Below are positions 27,536 through 38,400 of a DNA stretch of 64,000 nt, piece after piece. How positions within the stretch are numbered: the first letter of the stretch is position 1; each line of letters opens with the position of its first letter. The notes below the pieces were generated by a model. It did not search any database. It had not been told where the DNA came from and saw only the letters and a program-made list of their open reading frames with translations. This stretch comes from Aurantiochytrium sp. KH105 (Eukaryota > Sar > Bigyra > Thraustochytrida > Thraustochytriidae). The stretch is taken from contig BGKB01000203.1 of the NCBI GenBank assembly GCA_003116975.1, positions 1 through 64,000 of the forward strand, written 5' to 3'. The translations under genes and the position numbers were made by a program.

Positions 27536-29167
27536 ATGGCCGGGGTCGCGTGGAAAGAGGTCGAGCCCTTCGTGGGCCTCGTCGCGGCGACCGTCTTCTG
27601 CGGCTCATTCCACGCCCTGACGCGCCAAGAGGATGCCAGGGACGCCAGCTCTTCCTCCAAGACCAGGAAGCTGGGCTGGCCCAAAGACGTGCTCGAGCGC
27701 AAGCGCAAGGTTCTTGCCGCCGTCACCCTTGGCCTCGTCCTCGGTTTTGCAGTGCTGTGCGGCTTGCTCGTGCTCGTCAAGTTTCCAGCCAAGCTACAGA
27801 CAACACACCCAAAGGTGGCTGAAGAAAAGAGAGTTGCACGAGAAATGTGCGAGCACTTTATGCAAGACATGGATATTGTAAACGCCGAGGTGTGGATCAG
27901 GAACCACACTGTCAGCCGAACGCTTGCTCAGGACTTTGCCGCAAAACAGCGCAAGTCCATCGATCGGGCTCTTCGCCCAATCGTCAACCAAGTCTTCTTT
28001 CGTATGGGCGCAATGTGTGCGGTCCTGCCCATCATTCTCGTCCTCGGTGCCCAGGTCCTCTGCCACGTCGCAAAATGGCGCACCCCCAAGTGGTTCCCCA
28101 GTGCTGCTGACACAAGCTTTGTCCTCCTCCCCGTCGTACAAATGGCGTGCGCTTACACTTGGGCCGTCGCCGTGTGCTTTCACTTTTGGCTCCGCGAGCG
28201 CCAGGTGACAAATTGCATGTTGCTCTCAGGCCATTGGTACACAGCCTTGCACACTATTGTGGCCGCTGTAGCTACTGCACTTTGGTTACGTTTTGAATGC
28301 AATGGCGTCGATCACGACAAGTCTCCGGGAGAGCGCCGTTGGACATCATCCTCGTCCCCGCTGCCACTCTACTTCTTGGCCTGGATTGTGGCCTATGTGG
28401 CGCTGACTTCGCGCACATTGTCCACCTCGCAGCAGTTTCACCACGATTGGCAAGAGTCGGTCGAAGGAATCAAGTGCATGATCATGACACTGCCCATCAC
28501 TGCTCTCGCAGCTTCCTTTGTGCTTTATGTCTCTACAGAGCGCGCCCAGCTCGAATTTGTCGAAAACGGTCCGACCGACAAGGCCCACAGTACAGCGCAT
28601 ACAGAAACTGCGAAGCCCTTGGCCCCGCAGCAGTCCGCAGAGGTCGCTGCAGAGTTCACAAGCGAGGGGGAAGGCGAGCTCAGTGTCTCCCTTGGCACAA
28701 TTGTCCGCGTCCTCGAGAGACCGGAAGCCGGCTGGGTCTTTGTGAAAAGAACCGATGGCTTGACAGGATATGTCCCGGAATCATTTCTCATCAAATCCTC
28801 AAAGGCTTTTGTCGAGAGCGCGTCAGCCTCTTCCGCTCCTTCTCAAGCGTCGAGTTCACCATCCTCTTCTTCGTCTTCTTCAATCTCCACCGAGAAGACG
28901 CAACAAAAATCTCAGAAAAAATCTAGTACAGAGACTGCCTCAACTCCGACCAAAAAACAGCTTCCCAAACGCGACGTGCCCTTCCTCAAGGACATTCGCA
29001 ATGGAACAAATCATCTGAAAAAGCATGTGAGCACAACCTCTGCGCAATCGAAGCAGAGCGCCGAACCCAGCGGAACAGGTCTCATGGGTGCTCTTGCAGA
29101 GCGTCTTGCAGAACGCCGGGAGCATATCGACCCAACGGAAGAGTCTGCTGATTCCGAATGGAATTAG
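27536..29167 (+). CDS. multi-pass membrane protein with SH3 domain and WH2-like motif
   Basis: 543 residues from the ATG at 27536. Seven hydrophobic segments are visible: about 10-28, 58-83, 155-178, 193-218, 235-252, 275-292 and 313-331. A soluble tail follows. An SH3 domain spans about 369-420, with the usual motifs ALYDY-like AAEFTSEGEGELSVSLGTIV, GWVFVKR and GLTGYVPESFL. After a poly-Ser linker comes a WH2-like actin-binding motif at 480-498 (VPFLKDIRNGTNHLKKHV), matching the WH2 pattern of a short helix, then a basic LKKV-like end. A second short helix, LMGALAERLAERREHI, is at 516-531. I know no family with this order. By inference it links a membrane to actin assembly. The membrane part is not assigned to a transporter family. 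Confidence 0.78.
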   Translation: MAGVAWKEVEPFVGLVAATVFCGSFHALTRQEDARDASSSSKTRKLGWPKDVLERKRKVLAAVTLGLVLGFAVLCGLLVLVKFPAKLQTTHPKVAEEKRVAREMCEHFMQDMDIVNAEVWIRNHTVSRTLAQDFAAKQRKSIDRALRPIVNQVFFRMGAMCAVLPIILVLGAQVLCHVAKWRTPKWFPSAADTSFVLLPVVQMACAYTWAVAVCFHFWLRERQVTNCMLLSGHWYTALHTIVAAVATALWLRFECNGVDHDKSPGERRWTSSSSPLPLYFLAWIVAYVALTSRTLSTSQQFHHDWQESVEGIKCMIMTLPITALAASFVLYVSTERAQLEFVENGPTDKAHSTAHTETAKPLAPQQSAEVAAEFTSEGEGELSVSLGTIVRVLERPEAGWVFVKRTDGLTGYVPESFLIKSSKAFVESASASSAPSQASSSPSSSSSSSISTEKTQQKSQKKSSTETASTPTKKQLPKRDVPFLKDIRNGTNHLKKHVSTTSAQSKQSAEPSGTGLMGALAERLAERREHIDPTEESADSEWN

Positions 29168-29245
29168 GCGAATGATCAGTCCTCCGGAATTACTTTCGCT
29201 TCTGGCTCTGCAAATCTTAGCACTTTTTGAAAGCTTCCAATCTAT

Positions 29246-29251
29246 TTTATT
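29246..29251 (-). terminator. AATAAA candidate for the HYDIN-like gene
   Basis: TTTATT on the + strand, about 190 bases past the minus-strand stop at 29444, in the 276-base gap shared with the SH3-WH2 gene. That gap holds CACACG simple repeats near 29290-29320 and nothing else. Confidence 0.35.
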
Positions 29252-29443
29252 CTCCTACGAATTGTATAGGTGTAGGCGTACCTCCACAAAGACACGCACG
29301 CACACGCGCACACATACACGATCAGAGTCAGGAGGATGAAAAGATATTTAGATCTAAGCTTGAGTTTGTCGTTGTTCACATTGGCAAGTTTAGTATTTCT
29401 CTCAAACTCCTTTTTAAAAACGATGGCATGTCGATGTGTTCGT

Positions 29444-32400
29444 TCATTTGGGACGCACCGGAAGAAAGGGTTTGGGGGCATCCAAGATGAAATCGAGGCG
29501 TGGCAAATCGCGAGCCACATCGATTGGTTCCAGGTTACAAGCTTCCAGACGTCGCCATGAAGCCTCGTCGTCCACCTCCACAGGCGCCAGCACCCGTCGC
29601 ACACTCGAATCGTGCATACTTATCGAGTATTGAGCACCTTCGCCAAAGCTATTATTCTCGCATGGTTCCACCATGTCAAGAGAGGTGAGCTGCTCTTGCA
29701 GTAGCGTCGCTCTCGCTTCGGGAGAGAGTCTGATCACATGACCAGTTCCTTTTACTGCGATTCTTTCTGCAGCTTCCGCGCTGTCGACGTGCACTGTGAA
29801 CGCAAAGTCAACCGGATCTAATCCAGGATCAACGCCGACTTGAATACTTGAAAATTGGCCCGGCAAGAGTTTCACCTGCAGCGGCGTCTCCCCTTCTTTT
29901 AAACTGCCCGCGAGCTCATCTTTACTTGCCTCCATCTCCTCGGGCTCTGTTCTCTGCGCCGTTGTTTCCATACTTGGATTGGCAAGCAATAATCGCGCAT
30001 GCGTTTGACACAATTTCTTCACAGAGAGACAAAGCTCTGCAGGTACCGTGCCGCGATTGGTAAAAGTCAGTGTTCTCCATGAGAACACACCGCAAGGCGT
30101 CTCCCCGAAGTCAAAGCATCGAGTCTCGGGAACGACCTGCACATTGTACACTCCGCCAACCCCGGAAGCACTCACAATTTTATACCTGCCCCGTGACTCG
30201 ACGATAAAGTCTCCCGGAAAGCGGCCCAGGTCAACGGGCTTGAAGAAGACCACCACGGCTTGACTTTGCCTGATGTCAAGTACGCCAGTGTCCGGCAACA
30301 CACGATATCCTGGCGCGACAGCTGGGACAGACCATTCAAGCTTTATTTTCCCAGTGTTCCGGATCACAAAGCTACGCTCGTACTCAACGCCGGGTGCACA
30401 GACGCCAAAGTCAACCTTCGAGCCCTCAATATAGAATTTGGGATACACCCCAACGCCGTTCACTTGAATGTCGAAAAGACCCACATTCGACTGCGCCTTG
30501 ATGCTTCCTCGCAGCTCGTAGCCCCCAAGAGGCTTCCAACTGACGACGAACGATGCTTCTCCATGACCAGGCACCATGAAGGACTTGGGTGCAACTTTGA
30601 GCGGAAAGCTTGGCTGCAGACTCATTTCTGCAGGATAGCCGCCATAATTGCGAATCGTTACAGTCTTATTGACAAGGTCGCCCACTGCACACGCACCCAT
30701 TTGGACACGGTCAAACTCTTCCGACCGCAAGGTAGAAGAGTCACACTTGCCGCGAAGAACAAGCACTAAGGAGCTGCCCACTAGATCGGTCTCTGCATGG
30801 ATCTCTTTGTGAAACGAGCCAAGGAAGCGTTCCAGATCCCCTCCAGACTTTGCCCCGACAACGAAAGTAGCGACAATTTCAACGGACTCGCCGGGGGGGA
30901 GATACCCCTCCCATCGAGAAAGCCGAAACGGAAATGCGACGTCGCTAGACTCGTTCTGGCCCTCTTCGTTCATGTCAAGGTCGTCTACAACGCGCTTGAG
31001 TCGAAACCCAAATCCCATGGTCCCGGCATTGGAGAAAGTGACCATGGCGGGTGCCGGCCTTGACACCTGGAAGTGGCCAAAGTCAAAGACAGGTGGATTG
31101 ACGACTAAATCTGCTGTGCCGGCGTGAAGGCGCAGAGGTATATCAAAGTTGGAGTAGATCGAAGACAGCGCAATGCGCACGTTTCCCAAATTCTCCTCAA
31201 CTGCCTTGCTGGGCAAATATGTCACAGTGACAACCCGTTTCTCGAATGGAGCGATGGAGAGATGCTGCGGTTCCGCCTTAAGGTCATCCAAGGGCGTCCA
31301 CTTGGCTGCCTTCTTTTTGTCAGGTGCGGGCTCGTTGCTTTCGGTGTAAAGGAGCGAAATATCCAAGGGATAGACAAGATCCCCTGCATTTGATATCTCA
31401 AAAGAACGCTGATACGCGTTGCCCACAATGCAATCCAGAAAGTCGATGCGATGTACAGACAGACTAAGTACAGCCTCTCTACCGCTTCCAAAGAGATGCA
31501 GCGAGTATGATCCAACGGTTGTTTGAATTGTGAAAACCTCTTCGAAGTGGCTTTCTGAATTGGGATGGAAGACAAGAGGCACATAGTAGCTCTCAGAGGG
31601 TGCAATTCGTAACACCTGACCAGACGTCAGCTCCTGTGGCCAGCCCTCGCCACGCTCAAAGACGGCGTGCGTCCGGCGCCGATGCTTCTGAAAGTTGAGT
31701 GCTGTGATTGTCAGCACGGCGTTTCCAGAGTTGCCAATGCGCAGTCGCTTGGGGATTGTCTTCCCGACCATGCAGCGACCAAAGTCAAAGCTTTCATAGT
31801 GGTCAAGATCAAGCTGCGGGTAGCCTCCGCCCGCATAAACATCGAGAACAATCGGTGCCGTGCAATTCGTCTCAAAAAGCACAGGGTGCGCGCAGATGCC
31901 CTCGCTTGAAGGAGAGTATACAAAATCTACCGCAAGTACATCGCCAGGCTCCAAAACACCATCGCACGGGTCCGCTACGAGATCTGCATTGGTGTTTCGA
32001 ATGCGAAATTCAGCTGCCATGCTTCCTTGATTCTCAAAGACACGTCGAATCACCTTGGTTTCTCCGAGCGCCTGACGACCAAAGTTGATTGTTCCCAGGT
32101 CGTCCACGATAATTCGCACTTCTTGAGACTCGGCACGAACAGGAATTTCGTAGGGCCCCACACCAGGCAACGTCGGCGCCACGACCAGCGTCGCTTCAAA
32201 GCTCCCTTCAACAGATGTATTGAGCGTTACCGTCACGTCCATGCTCATGCGTTCCGACAGAGTCCCTTGTCGCGGCGTCACTTGCACGTGCGGGAGAGAA
32301 AACCGGCTGTCCTCGAGCTCCTTTTCAAACTGCTGCTGTGGGTCGATATCGGCAGCGTTGTTGGCAGCATGTTCGCGCCGTGATGCGGACGCATGAAGGA

Positions 32401-35400
32401 ACTCACGTAGCGCCCGTGAATCACGAGCGATGTCGTCTTTGGTGCGCACGACTTCGGAAAGATCCCTTGCTTCATCCTCTTGACGTGCGAGTTGAATCTC
32501 CTGGTACTTGTGAAAACGTTCGAGAATCTGTGCCACTCGCGCGCCGGCCGTCTCGCCAGCAGCCTGCAATCCTCGGAAGGCCTCATTCAGCCCAGAGAGT
32601 GTACCCGCCGCGGCACTTTGCGATTTCCGATGCGCAAACGAACCAGCACTAATTTTAGCAACCCTATTTCTCTTGGTCGTGTCACGAAGACCCAGACAGG
32701 CTTCCAGGTCAGCATCTGGATCCAACAGGGCCTCACGCTGGTCTGCTGTCAGCTCTTGGTTGCCCGTCAATGCGCGCGCCTCTCGCACAAGGGCGAGGAC
32801 ATTTTCCAGCGCCCAATGCCAGAATCTGCGTAAACCAAGGCGGGTTGTTGATCCCTTTAAGAGCACTGTCCCGGAGCGTACGCCCGCTTTGGACAGCGCA
32901 AATGCCTCGCGCGAGCTGGGTTTCATCTTCCAGTAAATCTCAACGCTCGATGGAATCGAGCCAGAATTGGATAGCGTGATGGTGCGCGTATAGGTGTGAT
33001 CACAAGCGATTTGCCCAAAGTCAAGGTCTCCCGTATGACGCAGTTTGACGCCCCCGCCCCGAGCCCGGAGGGGAATTGATTTGGCATCAAACTCGCTTCG
33101 GACTTTGAGCATGCCTGCATACGTGATTTCTCGCTCTGCAAAGAGTCGCACGCGCAAGATCGCAAAAAAGCCAGGGGGCAAAGTGCACTCCACGACGACA
33201 TGTCCCTCGGTGTCGTCCCCTGATTTCCCGTAGTGATCGAGAGCAAGCTTGCTCTGCGCCCTAAGAAGACCATCGTCACCCGACGGCAAGAAGATCGATC
33301 CGCGGCTTGGCCCTGTGCGGCCGGATGTGACTTCTGATCCTCCAGGGTCTCTCTGAGGGGCAGAGTGATGTTGCTGATGCGATTTTTGCAGATGTTGCGA
33401 TTGCTGTGATTTGCCTCGACGGCCTTTTCGAGGCACAATCATCATTGGCGACGCGTATTGAGGGGCGCCATGCGAAGATTGGGGACCAAGTCGTTCCGCT
33501 TCGCCGTTCGAGCATTTGAACTTTGAACCGTACCCAGGTGTGGCAGCTTGAACGTCAGTCATGCGAATGCTTCCAATGGTGTACGAAGGCGAAGTTGATT
33601 CGCAGACGAGCCGTAGGGGCACTTGGCCTATGTTGTGTAGCAAGACTTTCTTCTCCATCAGAACGTGGGTGGACACCAATTGAAAGTCGAGTCCGTGCAT
33701 GCTCTTGTCGCGCTCTGACACAAACTCGACGTCAACAACACCTTTGCCGCCGGTACCTGCGACAGGAATGCTCAAGCGCGATGCACTGTTGTAAATTGCG
33801 ACGAAATTCCCCTCAACACGATCGCTGAGCGTAGGTGCAAAGCTGACCTGCAGGGGTAAAGACTCCCCGGGGCCCACCGTCCCGTCTCGCGGGAAAATTG
33901 CATATTCGCTGGACGCATTCGACTGAAGAGAAAACACCGCGGGGAGTTTTCCAGAATTGTGCAAGAGAACTGTGCGCAGGTGTGTCTGTCGCACCGCCGA
34001 GATACCAAAGTCCACCACGGTGTCCTGGAGCGGCATTTGATCCGTGTCATGCAGCTCGAGGCTTGCAAAGGCCTCTTTGGCCCGAAGCGTGAGCTGCTCA
34101 TACCCCGTGGCGTGCCGCAGCTGAATTTTGACGGAGAAAATGCTGCTGCGAGTACTATGAGAAAAATTCACGGTTTCGGGAACTTTGAATGTAAAGCGCA
34201 CAGGGGAGCGCCCATATGCATTGCATGTTCCACTCGTCTCGAGAGCGAAGCCAAACTTGGCGAGAGCGCGAGGAAGATGCTCTGTTAGTTCATTCGCTCC
34301 ATGAACGAGGCTCTTGCGTGGCTTTTGAGACGCCCCGGCCGCGCCGCCGCTTCTCTCGGCATGAGCTGAGTCTTCTCCCGCAACATGCGCAAACTGCAAA
34401 AGCGTCGCTCGCAAGTCTGCATCGCTCGGATCGGGCTCAACGATGAAGTCATAGGGAACATTGCCGGGATTCATGACATGAATTGTTCGCTCGTAGACTT
34501 GCCCCGCTTCGCACAGTCCAAAGTCAATGACCCGCAGAGGAGTATCCAGTTCGAGAAGCGGATCTCCTCCGACGCCTCGAATTTCCGCTTTGATGGTGTC
34601 GAAGCGATTTTGGATCGCAAATATTGCATGTGACTCCTTTTCTCGCTCGAGTGGCGTGAAGCTGACGGTGAAGTGGATCATCATCCCCGTGGAAAAAGTG
34701 CCTTCCATAGGCTCGACCGTCAGATATTCTGGGACAAAGTCCTCAAAATCATCGGGAAAAGAATAAGTATCGAGCCACGACTCGCGACAGGACTTGTCTA
34801 GGGACTGCCGCTTAGGCCCATGCGCGAGTGAGTTTCGCCTTTGGCCGTTTGCTATGGCTGATGCTCGGCGCATATGACGTTCGATCGCTGCCCGTGTGGG
34901 ACGAAGAAAGGCGCAAGCAAAGTCGAGACCCACGTCTCCAATGTTTGTCACCGTAAAGCTACGCACATGTGTCTGCTTCACGAGAGCAACATCGAAATCG
35001 AGACCATGAAGCGCCCGTTCGGGTGTAATACTAAGGTCCGGAACACCCACAAAGGCAGAGACGTCTACTTCGTAGAATACCGAAGCATCCTGAATCATGT
35101 GCACGACCAGAGTGGTTTCCACACGCTCAAGCGTTGTGGGCGTAAAAATCACTGGAATTTGAATACTGTCTCGCGGGGGTACACAAATACCTTCTGCGTT
35201 GTGGCTCACATGGAGACTTTTAATTGGCATTTTGAACGCCACGAAACATTCGGCTGTACCGTAGTTGAAGACTTGCAAGTGCGCAAGATTGGCAACGCCT
35301 ACAATTGCCTGCTCGTACTTGATCCTTGCCTGTCTCACATGAAGTTGGGGTAATCCTCCACTGCCGCTACAGTGAATTCTTATCAGGTTTGAGGCGGTGT

Positions 35401-38400
35401 CTGTCGGCACACTCTCAGGAACATTACTGTGGGTATTCCACGTAACGTGAAGCGTGACATCGTGCAGGCCTTGGTCATTGGCCAAATACCTTACCGTCAC
35501 GCATCGCGTCTCTCCGGACTGAATGGTGCCCACAGCAGGCACAAAGGAGAAAAGGTTGCCAAATCGGGATGCATCCACGTTGTTAGCATCGGGATCCCGC
35601 TCGACGACGAAATCCGCAGCCATGTTTCCTGAATTATATAGTCGAAATTCGCGTGATTTCCGCATTCCAACTTGAATGCAGCCAAACGACAAGTGAGGGG
35701 CTGTGGGAGCCGCGGCGTTGTCCGATGCAGGTGTCATTTCATCACAAAGAGCTTCCACTGCTGCGGCGCCTGTTGCGCCATGGAGAGCAAATGGAAGGCT
35801 ATCATAGACGCTTGAGCGGCCAAGAGGCACCTTTTCACTTCCGGGCAAGCTCGTCTCAAAGATGAGAGAGGCGTGAATCTCTTTTTGAAGAAATTCTTTG
35901 GTTGGCTTGAAGACAACTTTGACGCGTTGACTTCGGCCTGCGTCCAGCGTGCATGCTGCGGGTGTGATCGCAAATATATCATGGATCATTTCATTGTCAA
36001 GAGCAGTGGTGTCTTGTGATTTGGCGCCTGTCGTTTCGTCTTTGATGCGAATCTCTCCTGCATCTGCGTTGCAATTCAATTTTCCTAGAGAAACGCTGTG
36101 TCCTCTTTGCAGATTTGCTTTCCAGTGCACACTTACGACGCCTGGATTGCGAATCGTAAGAAACCCAGTACCAAGTGACCCAGCAGCGACAACTCCAAAG
36201 GAGATCTCTGACGAGTCGAACACGAGCTCCGGCTGAAACTTCGAGGCAACGCGAAAAACATGAATACTTGATGCCGCGGCACCAGGTTCGTCAGTGTGCA
36301 CCTCAAGATCCCCGTCAATCGCTCCAGCGTCCCCTTGCTCAAAGTCCATCTGCAGCGAAATTCGGACGTGTTTCCCTGGATCGAGTCGAAGCGGGGTCTC
36401 AATTGGCTTTGCAAGACCAACTCCATAACGAGCCAGCGCACCGTTGAACTCTTCCAGAGGCTCGTGCGGAAGGTTTGCTCTCCAATGTAAGGTATTCTCG
36501 CTCTCATCTTCCTCGATGCCCGGGGTGTTCGTCTCTTCATCACGGCCACCACGACTACTCTCCTTGTTGACCCGAGACGGAGATGATGGGGATTTTTCCA
36601 CGACACTTTTGCCCAGAGTGTTCGCCGCTGAACGAACTTGTGCACGATCCTGATCCATTTGACGAAGCGCCTTCGCTCGGAGATCCCGGCGGACATCATC
36701 CTGTACAGCTCCGAGGTAAAAATCAACTTCGTCCCAATCTACGGTGTAGGGCAAGCTCGCTGAGTGAGTGACGACATCTGGAGCTTCGAGCGCAATGGCG
36801 TTCACGCGTGCATCGGTGGCCTCGTCGTGAGTGAGTAGAGCTCCAAGTACGGCCAGACGTCGCATCCTTTGAAGCTGGGAAGGTGTGATGCCTGGCGCGT
36901 GAAGTTGCTCCGCGGTGTGGCCTGGAAGGGTCTCAATACTCCAGCGAAGCCTCGGGAGCTTGCTGTGAACGCGCAATACATCGACCGACCTGGTGCCACA
37001 ATTACGAAGAATCAAGTCGAGGCGCGCGGGGACTGTACGCCCCGTTGGAATAATGCCAAAGTCAACACATGTGGTCGATTCGGATTTAAGAGTTGGCTCT
37101 GACGACGCCGCAGAAAACGTCCACACGCGCGAAGGGTTTCCAAAGTTTGTTGTGAGCTCGCAGACCCCTGCCCTTACGCGAAGAATCAAATTTTTGGGTT
37201 CCTCCGGACCAGAGAGCGACATGATCCTACAAAAACGAACATAGTTGCGAGATATCCCTGGCCTCGCCACCACGTCGAGAGGCACGCGCCTTGCTGGGTC
37301 CTGGCCGGCGGATGGCAGGTTCATGAGCGCGCACGTTTGGCTATCGGCCAATGAAAAGGGACCATCGTCGACAGCAAGTGCTACCGCAAGATCATGACGG
37401 AAAAAATTTGTGAGCAAAACACTTTGCCGAAGCGAACGTCCAACGCTGAGATCGCCAAAGTCTACGACTGTTGGACTCGTAGCAACACACTCGTTGCTAT
37501 GTGCGCCACCATCCAGCATGCCAGAGAACACCTTGATTGCTTGCTTTTTTGAGGCTTCCGAATCAGCATCAAGTGCGAACGGATCGTGCACCACACAAAG
37601 CAAGGGCGCAGCGTACACGCCACCATTGTCCACTTTGAAGCGAAGGGTCAGGTTGCAATGGTCCCACGGTTTCAAATGAAAGTCGGCCTTCATGACATAG
37701 TCTCTGTCAGCCAAGGCGGCGCCCTCTTGGTCCACAACGATCCGGAAAGGAGATGCATCGGCATCCTGCACAATTGTACATGTCATTTGAGCCAGGCATG
37801 GAGTGTGGTTGCTCGCGCGTAGCAGTCTTGTTGCACTCTCATCGCGGTGGACGCCACGAAAGATCAGACCATCGTGCGGGCAGCTCAAATGAATGGGCGC
37901 TGTGGCCGCACCTTGTAGAAGCGTGGAGCAGAGCGGGCGCAAATGCCCACCTTTTTCGACGAGAATGCTGAGGAAGCCCCACGTAGGCCCAAGAGTCACG
38001 TTCTCAAGACTGGCATCAATTTCAACTTCGAGGCGAAGAATGTCGTGGGGATCGACAAAACCTTCCTGTAGACTTGGCTGTCGGAGGACAAAGGGGCTAC
38101 TAACAAGAGCTTTGAAAGGTTGCGACACGCTCGAAATATTGCGCACCTCAACTGTCGCCCTAGGTCTTTCGTTTTGACACGGATTGCCAAAGACTGGAGT
38201 GACTCTCTGAGAAATGAGAAGATTGGTTTCGTGCGCGACGAAGCCGTCTGGCGAAGCCGAGGATGAGATTTCGCCCGTGGGACTGCAATTATCATCTTCT
38301 TCGTCTTCCTCCTCATTAAGGGCTTCCTCATGCTCCGCGAGCTCCTGCGCAGGGTGTTCATGGGAGATAGAGACCGCTAAGAGACGGCGAAGATTGGCAA

